Source of the DNA: Streptomonospora nanhaiensis
GTDB taxonomy: Bacteria > Actinomycetota > Actinomycetes > Streptosporangiales > Streptosporangiaceae
Direction of reading: 5' to 3'
Length of the DNA stretch: 64,000 bases
Assembly: GCF_013410565.1 (NCBI RefSeq)
Contig: NZ_JACCFO010000001.1
Location: 868,001 to 932,000 of the forward strand
In this document: positions 34,270 through 44,264 of the stretch, piece by piece
Layout: the number at the start of each line of letters is the position of its first letter
How positions within the stretch are numbered: position 1 is the stretch's first letter
Notes under the pieces: generated by a model
The model's input: the letters and a program-made list of their open reading frames with translations, nothing else
The model's database searches: none
What the model was told of the DNA's origin: nothing
Made by a program: the position numbers and the translations under genes

Positions 34270-34653
34270 ATGGCCGAGCGAGCACTTCGCGGTACGCGAC
34301 TCGGGGCGACCAGCTACGAGAACGACCGCAACACCGACCTGGCCCCGCGCCAAGAGGTCACCTACGACTGCCCTCGGGGTCATCGCTTCTCCGTCACCTT
34401 CGCCACCGAGGCCGAGATCCCGGCCAGCTGGGAGTGCCGCTTCTGCGGCGACACCGCCCTCATGGTCGACGGCCAGCAGCCGCAGGAGAAGAAGGCGAAG
34501 CCCGCGCGGACCCACTGGGACATGCTGCTGGAGCGCCGCAGCATGGAAGACCTCGAAGAGGTCCTGGCCGAACGGCTGGAACTCCTCCGCGCCCGCCGCA
34601 AGGAGGAGCAGGAGCACCTGCGCGCCATGACCGAACAGCGCCGCAGCGCCTAG
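34270..34653 (+). CDS. rbpA: RNA polymerase-binding protein RbpA
   Basis: The 127-residue protein is a typical RbpA: an N-terminal tail MAERALRGTRLGATSYE, the zinc-binding core with YDCPRGHRF and WECRFCG (three Cys plus His), a basic linker with PARTHWDMLLERRS, and a C-terminal sigma-interacting helix. It stabilises holoenzyme with the principal sigma factor in actinobacteria and favours open-complex formation. GGAGG precedes the ATG. A SigR-type promoter lies 43-68 bp upstream. A strong bidirectional terminator separates it from the AfsR-like gene. Confidence 0.95.
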   Translation: MAERALRGTRLGATSYENDRNTDLAPRQEVTYDCPRGHRFSVTFATEAEIPASWECRFCGDTALMVDGQQPQEKKAKPARTHWDMLLERRSMEDLEEVLAERLELLRARRKEEQEHLRAMTEQRRSA

Positions 34654-34680
34654 CCGGACACCAAGCACCCACCGATCACC

Positions 34681-34713
34681 AAGGGGCGGCGGCCTTCAGG
34701 CCTTCCGCCCCTT
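34681..34713. terminator. bidirectional terminator between rbpA and AfsR-like gene
   Basis: AAGGGGCGG and CCGCCCCTT enclose an inner GGCCT-tc-AGGCC stem with a 1-nt and a 2-nt bulge. The A/T ends serve as a U-tract on both strands. It overlaps the last codon of the minus-strand gene. Confidence 0.85.
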
Positions 34714-37113
34714 AGTCATGCCGGGATGCCTCTCCAAGCCAGCCCGCGACCTCCGCGCTCCTGGCCGCCGCCTCGACGTCGGCGAAGCGGGACAGCCGCC
34801 TCTGCGCGTCCTCCAGAGCCGGGCGCGCCTTTGCGTACCGGCGCGCCTGGAGGAGCAGCCTGCCGTACTCGGCCTGCGCGAACGCGGCCCGCCGTTCGGC
34901 CCCTGACCTGCGATGGATCTCCAGCACCCTTTCGTAGAGGATTGCGGCCTCATCGACGGCATGCTGGCGTTTCCGGACCTCCGCCGCTCCCTGGAGCGCT
35001 TCTGCCTCGCGAACGGTGTCGCCGGTTGTGTGGTGGGCCGCGGCCGAACGGTGGTAGGCGTCCAGGGCGCCGTCCAGATCACTTCGGTCGGCGTGAAGGC
35101 GCCCGAGTTCCATCGACGCATAGGCGATCCGCATCTCGTTGCCGAGTTCGTAGGCCAACTCCAGCGCCGTGGTGAGCCGGGCGAGCGCGCCGTCCAGGTC
35201 ACCTCGGGCGCGCGCCGTCCACGCGAGGGTGACCATGGCCGAGAAGCCGCTCATCCGGTTGCCCGTCCGTTGGTGGAGCGCCGCCGCGCCACTCGCCGCC
35301 TGTTCCGCCTCCGCAACGGAGCCGGCCTCGAACAGGGCGTCCGCGAGATTCCCCAGAGCGATCCCCTGCCACGCTCGTCTCCGAGGTACCGGAAGAGTTC
35401 GAGGGCGCGTCGGAAGTTCGATCGCGCCTCCGCGAACCGGCGCTCCCTCAGGTCCACAAGGCCGAGGCAGTTGTAGGACGATCCCTGCCCGAAGAGGTCG
35501 CCGGTGGCCAGGCGGATCTCCAGGGCCCGGCGATGGTGCTCCCGCCCCGTGTCCGTCCGATGGCACTGGACGTGGGCCATGCCCAGGCTCTCGGAAAGAT
35601 CGGCGACGGCGGAGTCGGGTCCGTGGTCTCGGGCCACGTCGAGGCCGATGGCCGCGGTCGCGATCCACTCGCCGACCGGTCCGTGGAACGCGTGGATGCG
35701 CCGGAGGACCAGCGGCAGCTGCCAGGCGATCTCGTGGAAACCGGCGGCGGCCGCCGTCTTCACCGCGGCGGTCAGGTTCGCGCACTCCTCCTCATACCAG
35801 CGCACGGCGTCTCCATGGCCGGCGAACGCGCGGGCCGGCCCGCCTGCGAGCGAAGGCCAGGTCGGCTCTGGAAACTGCGCGCCGATCAGCGACGCCGCCG
35901 CATGCGCGGAGCGCAGGTACCAGAGCAGGAGCCGGTGGAGGATCTGTGCGCGGTCCGCGGCCGTGTCCTGGCGCTGGGCGAGTTCGGCGGCGTAGGCGCG
36001 CAGCAGCTCGTGCTGCTCGAAGCGTTCCGCGCCCGTCTGCTCAAGAAGGTGCGCTCCGGTCAGGACGTCGAGCAGCCGCCTCGCGGTCGTGACGGGCAGG
36101 TTCGCCGCCGCGGCCGCCGCCTGCGCGCTGAAGTCGGTGCCCGGCAGCACGCCCAGCACCCGGAAGAGGCGGGCCGCCTCCTGCGGGAGTGCTTTGTAGG
36201 ACCACGCGAACACCGAGCCGATCGTGTCCTGCTCGTCGTCCATGGCGAGGACCTCCCAGCGCCCTGACTCGTCCTGGAGTTCCTGGATGAGTTCGCTCAG
36301 CGGCGTGTGCGGTCGCGTCACGGCCCGCTCCGCGGCGATCTTCAATGCGAGAGGGAGTCGCGCGCACAGGCGCGCGAGAAGAGCGAGTTCAGCGGCGGGA
36401 TCCTGCGCCCGCTGTCCCGTGGTCACCTTTCGCAGCAGCGCCACGGACTGGGCGGGCGACAAGGTCCGCAGTGAGACGCGGTGCGCGCCGTCTCGGGTGA
36501 CCAGCCCCGACAGCCGGTTGCGGCTGGTGACCACCACCGCGCACTCCGCCGCACCGGCCAGCAGCGGGCGGACCTGGGCGGCGGAGGACGCGTTGTCGAG
36601 CACGACCAGGAACCTGCCCTCGGCAAGCAGCGACCGGTACAGGCCGGCCCGCTCGTCCGGATCGACCGGGACCACCTCCGGCGCCGTACCGAGCGCTTTC
36701 AGGAACCGGCCCAGAACCTGTTCCGCGGTGGCCGGGGAGCGGGGGTCGAAGCCCCGCAGGTTCGCGTACAACTGCCCGTCCGGAAAGCGTTTCTTGATCC
36801 GGTGCGCCCAATGGGCCGCAAGCGCGGTTTTTCCCACTCCTGCGGTGCCGACGATGACGAACGTTCCGGCTCCCCGGTGGCTCAGCAGTTCGTCAAGGCG
36901 GTGGACCTCGTCCGAGCGGTTGACGAAGTCGGGAATGTCCCCGGGAAGTTGGCGCGGGACCGGGAGGCGCGAGCCGTCGCGACCGCCATGGAAGTGAATT
37001 CCTCCCCACACCGCGCCGGCCTGCACCGCCTGGCCACTGACATCTGCCATGCGCGAATAAACGGCGCGCGGCGGTGTCCCTCGGCCGGCCTCATCCGGTG
37101 CGTCATTCGCCAT
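34712..37113 (-). pseudogene. AfsR-like NB-ARC/TPR protein interrupted by a frameshift
   Basis: The first frame encodes the motif GQAVQAGAVWGGIHFHGG, then an NB-ARC NTPase with Walker A VGTAGVGKTALAAHW, GRFLVVLDNASSAAQV and VVVTSRNRLSG, and a first set of TPRs. Near 35377 the frame breaks: ELFRYLGDE continues only in another frame as WQGIALGNLADALFEAGSV, followed by more TPRs to the stop at 34712. A single missing base explains it. Whole, the protein would have about 800 residues and lack the SARP DNA-binding domain. Such proteins relay signals. It may be a real pseudogene or a sequencing error. Start 37113 overlaps the preceding DUF6879 gene by 11 bp. Confidence 0.8.
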
Positions 37114-37714
37114 GGGGCGGAGGGAGCGTTGCCACGTGGCGGGCGAAGTACTCAGGGAGCGGAACAGCCGCACTGTGCATTCGGGCGATCTCGTCGCGGC
37201 ATGCGGCGATCACTGCGGCGTCCGCGTACGACTCGGCACCGCACAGAACCCCCGACTCCGTATAGCGGATCTTGTACATGACGGAGTCGCCGATGATGAG
37301 GATTTCGGGCAGTTCGTGTTCGCGTTCGAACCGGGCGACCAGTTCACCGCCCCCGACCCTGATGTCCTCGCCATGCCTGTGGCGGATACGGAGGGAGTGG
37401 AACTCCCACTGGAGATAGGGGGTGAGCGGCCGCTCGGCGACCCGCAGGCGGTGCACACGGATCCCGGATCCGGCGAGGGCGACCAGTTCGCCTCGAACGG
37501 ACGGGCCGGCATCGTCCAGGATGCGCAGTGCCTCGTCCCACGCCCCTGCCGCGAACGCCGACCAACTCTCGCTCTCGGGCTGCCGGAAGCGCTGGCGCCG
37601 TTCGAGTTTCCAGATATCGCCGGATTCGGGAGCTGAAATGCGCTTCTCGAAGTCGGCGAGGTACGCCGCCAAGTCCAGGTGGCGGCCCCGGGCGAACGCC
37701 ATTCGCTCAAGCAT
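37103..37714 (-). CDS. DUF6879 family protein
   Basis: The 203-residue protein matches DUF6879: FEKRISAPESGDIWKLERRQRFRQPESESW near the start in family form, RVAERPLTPYLQWEFHSLRIRHRHGEDIRV in the middle and EILIIGDSVMYKIRYTESGVLCGAE later. The family is common in actinobacteria near XRE regulators and DUF397 proteins; its function is unknown. No signal or membrane segment. Its ATG overlaps the stop of the small upstream gene by 8 bp and its end overlaps the AfsR-like gene, so the three form an operon. Confidence 0.78.
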   Translation of the reverse strand: MLERMAFARGRHLDLAAYLADFEKRISAPESGDIWKLERRQRFRQPESESWSAFAAGAWDEALRILDDAGPSVRGELVALAGSGIRVHRLRVAERPLTPYLQWEFHSLRIRHRHGEDIRVGGGELVARFEREHELPEILIIGDSVMYKIRYTESGVLCGAESYADAAVIAACRDEIARMHSAAVPLPEYFARHVATLPPPHGE

Positions 37715-37976
37715 CGGGGATATCGGTTTTGGCGGCGATCAGAACATTGCGCGGGATGACGACCACGCGTTCGTCGCCGTCGACCTTGAGTTCACCCGGA
37801 CGACCGTCGGCGTAGACAGCAGTGAGGTCGCGGCCGATGACGGCGATGTCCCCGTTCTCCAGTTCCCAGATATCGGGGCAGCCGCTGATTTTGTCGGTGT
37901 TCCCCAATTCGGCGGGCGACTTCCCCAGGCGCCGTTTCAACCGCGCGGATTCGTCGGCTTCCCAGGGACGGGGCAT
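37707..37976 (-). CDS. small hypothetical protein upstream of DUF6879 gene
   Basis: The 89-residue protein contains GNTDKISGCPDIWELENGDIAVIGRDLT in its middle and ends PRNVLIAAKTDIPDA. No known fold is certain. The ATG is six bases after GGAGGG. It heads the operon with the DUF6879 and AfsR-like genes, a gene order seen in many actinobacterial regulatory clusters, and could encode a partner or small switch protein (inference). Confidence 0.65.
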   Translation of the reverse strand: MPRPWEADESARLKRRLGKSPAELGNTDKISGCPDIWELENGDIAVIGRDLTAVYADGRPGELKVDGDERVVVIPRNVLIAAKTDIPDA

Positions 37977-38223
37977 TTTCCGCCCTCCTACGACTCGGAG
38001 GGCACTTATCGTAGCATGGCGCATCTCACCGCCCCAGGGCCTTTGCGCCGGGCGCTGAACGCCATTGCACCCGGCGCAGCACGAATCACGGGATTCACGT
38101 GCACACCCATGGCCGCATTCCGACGCGGCTGCTCGACCGCCGCTTTCCCATGCCCGCCCTGGACTCGACCGCCGATGGCCGCCCGCCAACGGCGGCGGTT
38201 CTGGTAGGGCCTTCGCGCCGGAG

Positions 38224-38276
38224 CCGGCGGCGCCGACCGGGTGCCGCCGGGACACGCGCCCCGCACGGTGCGGGGC
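38224..38276. terminator. tandem hairpins after the HAD gene
   Basis: GCCCCGCA-cgg-TGCGGGGC (38258-38276) touches the HAD stop codon, and CCGGCGGC pairs with GCCGCCGG further on (38224-38250). Together they end the minus-strand HAD transcript. Confidence 0.6.
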
Positions 38277-39097
38277 TACTCCGCGGCCGGGGGCTCGGCG
38301 GGGTCGGTGTCGAAGGGGTTGCGGGTGCGGCCGACCAGGTCGGCTACTGAGTCGAGGACGCGGGTGGGGCGGTAGGGGAAGAGTTCGGCGGTGTCGCGGT
38401 CGGAGATTCCGGACAGGACCAGCAGGGTCTGCAGGCCCGCCTCAAGGCCCGAGCGGACGTCGGTGTCCATGCGGTCGCCGATCATCAGCGTGCTCTCGGA
38501 GTGGGCGCCCAGGGCGTTGAGGGCCGAGCGCATCATCAGCGGGTTGGGCTTGCCGACGTAGTAGGGGGCGCGGCCGGTGGCGCGTTCGATCAGGGCGGCC
38601 ACGGCGCCGGTGGCCGGCAGTGAGCCCTCGCGGCTGGGGCCCTTCTCGTCGGGGTTGGTGGCGATGAACTTGGCGCCGCTCTCGACCAGGCGGATCGCGC
38701 GGGTGATGGCCTCGAAGCTGTAGGTGCGGGTCTCGCCCAGGACCACGTAGTCGGGGTCGCGGTCGGTGAGCACGTAGCCGATGCTGTGCAGGGCGGTGGT
38801 CAGCCCGGACTCCCCCACCACGTAGGCCGACCCGCCGGGCCGCTGCTGGTCCAGGAACCGCGCGGTGGCCAGCGCGGAGGTCCAGATGGACTCCTCGGGG
38901 ATGTCCAGGCCGGAGCGCTTGAGCCGGGCGCGCAGGTCGCGCGGCGTGTAGATGGAGTTGTTGGTCAGCACCATGAAACCGATGCCGTTCTCCACCAGCT
39001 CCGAGACGAACACGTCGGCGCCGGGGATGATGTGCTCCTCGCGCACCAGGACGCCGTCCATGTCCATGAGGTAGTTCCACGTGGCTGTCTTGTTCAC
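38276..39097 (-). CDS. HAD-IIA family hydrolase (NagD-like)
   Basis: The 273-residue phosphatase shows HAD motif I with DMDGVL (residues 12-17), motif II in [15 protein letters not shown], the Lys of VGKPNPLMM, and motif III in [18 protein letters not shown]. The large cap between motifs II and III marks subclass IIA (NagD or p-nitrophenylphosphatase type). It would dephosphorylate a small sugar phosphate or nucleotide. The GTG start has no Shine-Dalgarno, but TACGGT ends about six bases before it, which suggests a leaderless message. Confidence 0.9.
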   Translation of the reverse strand: MNKTATWNYLMDMDGVLVREEHIIPGADVFVSELVENGIGFMVLTNNSIYTPRDLRARLKRSGLDIPEESIWTSALATARFLDQQRPGGSAYVVGESGLTTALHSIGYVLTDRDPDYVVLGETRTYSFEAITRAIRLVESGAKFIATNPDEKGPSREGSLPATGAVAALIERATGRAPYYVGKPNPLMMRSALNALGAHSESTLMIGDRMDTDVRSGLEAGLQTLLVLSGISDRDTAELFPYRPTRVLDSVADLVGRTRNPFDTDPAEPPAAE

Positions 39098-39171
39098 GGG
39101 AATACCGTATCGGCACGCCCGCCCCGCGGCACGGTGTGGGCCGCGCGTGGCCGTCGGGGCGCCAGGGGCCG

Positions 39172-39203
39172 CCCGGTGCGCCCGGTGCGCCCGGTGCGCC
39201 CGG
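39172..39203. repeat. 9-bp tandem repeat between HAD and FxsA genes
   Basis: CCCGGTGCG occurs three times in a row plus five more bases of a fourth copy. No other function seen. Confidence 0.85.
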
Positions 39204-39208
39204 CGGGC

Positions 39209-39721
39209 TCAGGCGGTGGTGCCCGGCTGGTCGGTGCCCTCCTCGACGATGCGGCCCCGGATGACGCGGCCGCCGCTGGGGGCGCGCGGCTCGCCCCGCG
39301 GGCCGGGGACCACCCCGCCCTGGGCCACGAACTCCGCCTCGGCGGAGTCGCGCAGGCGCCGGATGCGGCGCTCGGCCCAGGCGGTGAACGCCCAGCGCAG
39401 CGCGGGCCGGGTGAAGGGCAGGGCGAGCAGGGCACCCAGCGCGCCGGTGACGAACCCGGGGATGATCAGCAGGACGCCGCCCACGAGCAGCATGAGGGTG
39501 TCGAGCAGGCTGCCCTTGGGGGGCTGGCCGGTGCGCATGGCGCGGTCGGCCTCGCGGAAGGTGGTGGTGCCGGCGCGGCGCAGCACGAGCACGCCGGCGG
39601 TGCTCAGCGCGAACAGCGCGGCGATGGTCCAGGCCACACCGATCTGCTGGCCGACCAGGATCATCAGCCAGATCTCCAGGAAGGGCAGCGCCATCAGGGC
39701 GATGACGATCAGCAGCGGCAT
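39209..39721 (-). CDS. fxsA: FxsA family membrane protein
   Basis: The 170-residue protein begins MPLLIVIALMALPFLEIWLM and has the FxsA family layout of three to four helices, including GVAWTIAALFALSTAGVLVLRRAG and LLLIIPGFVTGALGALLALP-type segments, followed by a charged cytosolic tail. FxsA was named for suppression of F-exclusion of phage T7 in E. coli; its cellular role is unclear. The ATG at 39721 has GAGGA eight bases upstream and is preferred to ATGs further up. In many actinobacteria fxsA lies beside lnt and rbpA, as here. Confidence 0.85.
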   Translation of the reverse strand: MPLLIVIALMALPFLEIWLMILVGQQIGVAWTIAALFALSTAGVLVLRRAGTTTFREADRAMRTGQPPKGSLLDTLMLLVGGVLLIIPGFVTGALGALLALPFTRPALRWAFTAWAERRIRRLRDSAEAEFVAQGGVVPGPRGEPRAPSGGRVIRGRIVEEGTDQPGTTA

Positions 39722-39771
39722 GGGCACCATCCTCGATCGGTTCCGCTCACCTGTGGGCACAACGCCCCGCC

Positions 39772-39792
39772 GCCGGGGATCGTTCCCCCGGC
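39772..39792. terminator. possible hairpin after lnt
   Basis: GCCGGGG and CCCCGGC flank a 7-nt loop just beyond the lnt stop. Confidence 0.35.
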
Positions 39793-39796
39793 CGGC

Positions 39797-41446
39797 TCAG
39801 GCGCGGGCGCGGCGGGCCCGCACGGCGGCGGCGACGACGGCGCCCAGCGCCAGCAGGCTCAGCGCGGCCTCGGGCAGCGCGCCCAGCCGGGTGGCGGGGG
39901 TCAGCCCGCTCATGGCCGGAAGCTCGGCGACGTGGCGGGCGGGTTCGGCCTCGGGCGAGCGGTAGGCGACCTCACCGCCGGCGGTCACCACCGCGCTGAG
40001 GCCGCTGGTGGCGGCGACCACGGCGGGCCGCCCGTGCTCGACGGCGCGCAGCCGGGTGATGGCGAGCTGCTGGTGGGTCTGGCCGGTGAAGTTGTAGTTG
40101 GCGTTGTTGGTCGGCACCGCGATGATCTGGCCGCCTTCGGCCACCGACTCGCGGACCGGCAGGTCGAAGGCGATGTCGAAGCAGATGGCGGTGGCCACGG
40201 TCGTGCCGCCCAGGCGCAGCGCGCCGGGCTCGTCGCCGGGCACGGCGTCGCTGCCGATCTGCTCCAGGCGCTGCACGAACCGGGTGAAGAAGTCGCGGTA
40301 GGGGATGTACTCGCCGAAGGGCACCAGGTAGCGCTTGGTGTAGTGGTCGACCGGCCCCTCACGGGGGTCCCACACCACGCTGCGGATCTCCCGCTCGGAG
40401 CCGTCGGGGCTGTAGCGGGCGGTGCCGAACAGCAGCGGAGCGCCGATGTCGCGGGCGGCCTCGTCGACCAGTTCGGCGGCGGCGGGGTCGGTGTAGAGGT
40501 CGATGTCGCTGGCGTTCTCGGGCAGCACCACCAGGTCGGGCTGCGGCGCCCGGCCGGCGTCGACGTCCTCGGCCAGCAGGTGGACCTGCTCGACGTGGTT
40601 GCGCAGGACCTGCATGCGCTCGCCCAGGACGCTCATCTGGCCCACTCCGGGCACGTTGCCCTGGATGAGGGCGACGGTGGCGGTGTGGTCGACCGCCGGG
40701 GCGGTCAGCGGTGGCCAGGCCAGGCCGGCGGCGGCCACGGCCAGCGCCGCGCCCACCGCGGCGGCGGCGCCGGGCAGCCCGGAGCGGCCGGGCCGGGCGG
40801 CGCGCAGCGCCGCCCACAGCAGCAGTCCGCCCGCCAGCGCGACGGCGAAGGTCACCAGGGCCGAGGACCCCAGCGCGGCGTAGCCGGTGAACGGGGTGTC
40901 GGGCTGGGCGTAGGCGAGCTTGCCCCAGGCGAACCCGCCCAGGGGGAAGCGGGCGCGGACGGCCTCCTGCAGCACCCACACCGCGGCGGTCCACACCGGC
41001 CAGCCGGGCAGCCGCATCACCAGTGCCAGGCCCATGGCCATGGGCGCGTAGTACACGGACAGGGCGGCGGCGATGACCAGCCAGACGTCGGCGCCGAAGA
41101 CGTCCTGCCAGCGCAGGAGCGGCACCATGAGCGCGGCGCCGCTGAGCAGGCCCAGCCAGGCGGCGCGGCGCACGCGGGTGTTGCGTACGGCCAGCGCCAG
41201 CAGGGCCGCGCTCAGCGGGCCGAGCCACCACAGCCCGTAGGGCTCCAGTGCGAGCAGCTGGCACAGCCCGGCGGCGACCGCGGCGGCGGCCCGCCAGAGT
41301 GCGCCCAGGCGCCTGCGCCGTGAGGGGGTGCCGACCGCCGAGGGTGGGGCGGTGCGCGTGTCCTCGTTCGCCTGCTGGGCGTCTTCGGCAACCACGCCTG
41401 GCTCGCTTTCTGCTGATGGGGGGACGCGGAAAAGGCCCGAAAACAC
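39797..41446 (-). CDS. lnt: apolipoprotein N-acyltransferase
   Basis: The 549-residue protein has a long charged N-terminus, about seven membrane helices (residues 50-235) and a nitrilase-like periplasmic domain. The triad is visible: Glu in [15 protein letters not shown], Lys in [16 protein letters not shown] and Cys in AICFDIAFD. It adds the third acyl chain to the N-terminal cysteine of lipoproteins. The GTG start is uncertain because the first 45 residues are not conserved and lack a clear ribosome binding site. The usual neighbour, a polyprenol monophosphomannose synthase, is absent between it and rbpA. Confidence 0.9.
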   Translation of the reverse strand: MFSGLFRVPPSAESEPGVVAEDAQQANEDTRTAPPSAVGTPSRRRRLGALWRAAAAVAAGLCQLLALEPYGLWWLGPLSAALLALAVRNTRVRRAAWLGLLSGAALMVPLLRWQDVFGADVWLVIAAALSVYYAPMAMGLALVMRLPGWPVWTAAVWVLQEAVRARFPLGGFAWGKLAYAQPDTPFTGYAALGSSALVTFAVALAGGLLLWAALRAARPGRSGLPGAAAAVGAALAVAAAGLAWPPLTAPAVDHTATVALIQGNVPGVGQMSVLGERMQVLRNHVEQVHLLAEDVDAGRAPQPDLVVLPENASDIDLYTDPAAAELVDEAARDIGAPLLFGTARYSPDGSEREIRSVVWDPREGPVDHYTKRYLVPFGEYIPYRDFFTRFVQRLEQIGSDAVPGDEPGALRLGGTTVATAICFDIAFDLPVRESVAEGGQIIAVPTNNANYNFTGQTHQQLAITRLRAVEHGRPAVVAATSGLSAVVTAGGEVAYRSPEAEPARHVAELPAMSGLTPATRLGALPEAALSLLALGAVVAAAVRARRARA

Positions 41447-42019
41447 CCTTCGGACCGGATCCGTCTCGTCGGCGGCGAGCGCGGAGACCGTTGTCTACTG
41501 GATGTTCGGGCCTTCTCCGGGTCCAACCCCCCGCCCGGTCGCGGAACCCCGGTCCTTGCCGCGCCTCCGACCGCACCTGGTGCGTGGTGCGACGTCCGGC
41601 GAGCCAACAACCGGACCGCTCGACCGGTCCGTCCAGTGCTGGACTGGTCTGTAGATTACCCAGACTCCCGGTCGTGCGCCGCAACCCCCGGCCGACGTGT
41701 CGGCGGCGGGAAACTCCCCGCTCAGGCGGCTGCGGGCACGGCACAACGGCCGGTGCCGGATATCCGCCGCCAGGCTAACGCACCCACCCCGGCCACGCCA
41801 GTCGGCCCCCGCCCCGACGCGGCGCGCTGCACACGCGCCCGAAACCACCCCGTCTCACCATGCGGACGGTATCGGATCGAAACAGCGCGAACTATCGACA
41901 GAACGGCACCACTGGTGTTCGATATGGACAGCGGATCGATACGAAACGATCAGCCCAGCGGAAATCAGCTCGCTCCCGGGCTTCGGAGCGGGCCCCACGG
42001 ACACGGGAGCTGTTGCCCC
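41447..42019. other. 573-bp divergent intergenic region
   Basis: No gene is seen. It contains dyads CGGACCG-N6-CGGTCCG (41612-41631), GTCCAG-tg-CTGGAC (41631-41644) and GATCG-N8-CGATC (41934-41951), the last 68 bp before the ATPase gene and a candidate operator. It should carry promoters for lnt and the MsmK-type gene. Confidence 0.45.
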
Positions 42020-43231
<1,212 letters not shown>

Positions 43232-43279
43232 CCCGCCCCGGGGCGGCCTCCCGCGCGGCGGGCCGCCCCTCCCACACCG

Positions 43280-43311
43280 CGGCGGGCCCAGGGGGATCCC
43301 GGGGCCCGCCG
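43280..43311. terminator. first of two convergent hairpins
   Basis: CGGCGGGCCC and GGGCCCGCCG form a 10-bp stem in the gap between the two converging ABC transporter transcripts. Confidence 0.6.
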
Positions 43312-43322
43312 TCGTGTGCGGG

Positions 43323-43351
43323 GGTCCGGGCGGGCCCGGCCCGCCCGGACC
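43323..43351. terminator. second convergent hairpin
   Basis: GGTCCGGGCGGG pairs perfectly with CCCGCCCGGACC over a 5-nt loop, ending 2 bp before the minus-strand permease stop. Confidence 0.75.
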
Positions 43352-43352
43352 G

Positions 43353-44264
43353 CTACTTGACCGCGCCGGCCATGACGCCCTGGACGAAGTAGCGCTGGAA
43401 GGCGAAGAACACGATCAGCGGCACCACCATCGACAGGAACGCCCCGGCGGCGATCACGTCGATGTTCGCGCCGAACTGCCGCATCTCCGACTGCAGCGCC
43501 ACGGTCATGGGCTGGCTGGACTCCCCCGCGAACACCAGGGCCACCAGCAGGTCGTTCCACACCCACAGGAACTGGAAGATGCCCAGCGAGGCGATCGCCG
43601 GCCCGCCCAGCGGCAGGATCACCCTGCGGAAGATGGTGAACTCCTTGCCGCCGTCCATGCGCGCGGCCTCCAGCAGGTCGCGGGGGATGGCGGCGAAGAA
43701 GTTGCGCAGCAGGAAGATCGCGAACGGCAGCCCGAACCCGACGTGGAACAGCACCACGGCCGGGATCGTGCCGTACAGCGGGGTGCCGCCGTACAGGCTG
43801 GAGATCGGCACCAGCGCCACCTGCAGCGGCACCACGAGCAGCCCCACCACGCCCAGGAACAGCCAGTCGCGGCCGGGGAACTCCAGCCAGGCGAACGCGT
43901 AGGCCGCCAGCGCCGCCACCACCACGATGATCACGGTGGCGGGCACGGTGATCAGCACGGTGTTGGTGAAGGACGCGACGAAGTCCTCGTTGTCCAGCAG
44001 GCCCGCGTAGTTCTCCAGGGTGATCTGGGAGGGCTCGGTGAGCACCGTCCACCAGCCCGAGGCGCTGTTGTCCTGGGGCGAGCGCAGGCTGGAGACCAGC
44101 AGCCCCAGGGTGGGCACCAGCCAGAACAGCCCGATGACGATGAGCAGCACCTGCGCGGCGCCCGAGCCCAGCCGGGCGACGACGCGCGAGGCCACCGAGC
44201 GCCGCGGGGCACCCCCGGCCAGGTCAGGGGCTGCGGCGGTGCCGGGCTCGGTCTGCGTGGTCAT
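43353..44264 (-). CDS. carbohydrate ABC transporter permease (MalG-like)
   Basis: The 303-residue permease has six helices starting with VLLIVIGLFWLVPTLGLLVSSL near residue 40 and the EAA loop EAARMDGGKEFTIFRRVILPLGGPAI, where the ATPase docks. The C-terminal FQRYFVQGVMAGAVK ending is typical of MalG/LacG-type subunits. Its ATG overlaps the stop of the MalF-like gene by 4 nt. Last gene of the importer operon. Confidence 0.92.
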   Translation of the reverse strand: MTTQTEPGTAAAPDLAGGAPRRSVASRVVARLGSGAAQVLLIVIGLFWLVPTLGLLVSSLRSPQDNSASGWWTVLTEPSQITLENYAGLLDNEDFVASFTNTVLITVPATVIIVVVAALAAYAFAWLEFPGRDWLFLGVVGLLVVPLQVALVPISSLYGGTPLYGTIPAVVLFHVGFGLPFAIFLLRNFFAAIPRDLLEAARMDGGKEFTIFRRVILPLGGPAIASLGIFQFLWVWNDLLVALVFAGESSQPMTVALQSEMRQFGANIDVIAAGAFLSMVVPLIVFFAFQRYFVQGVMAGAVK

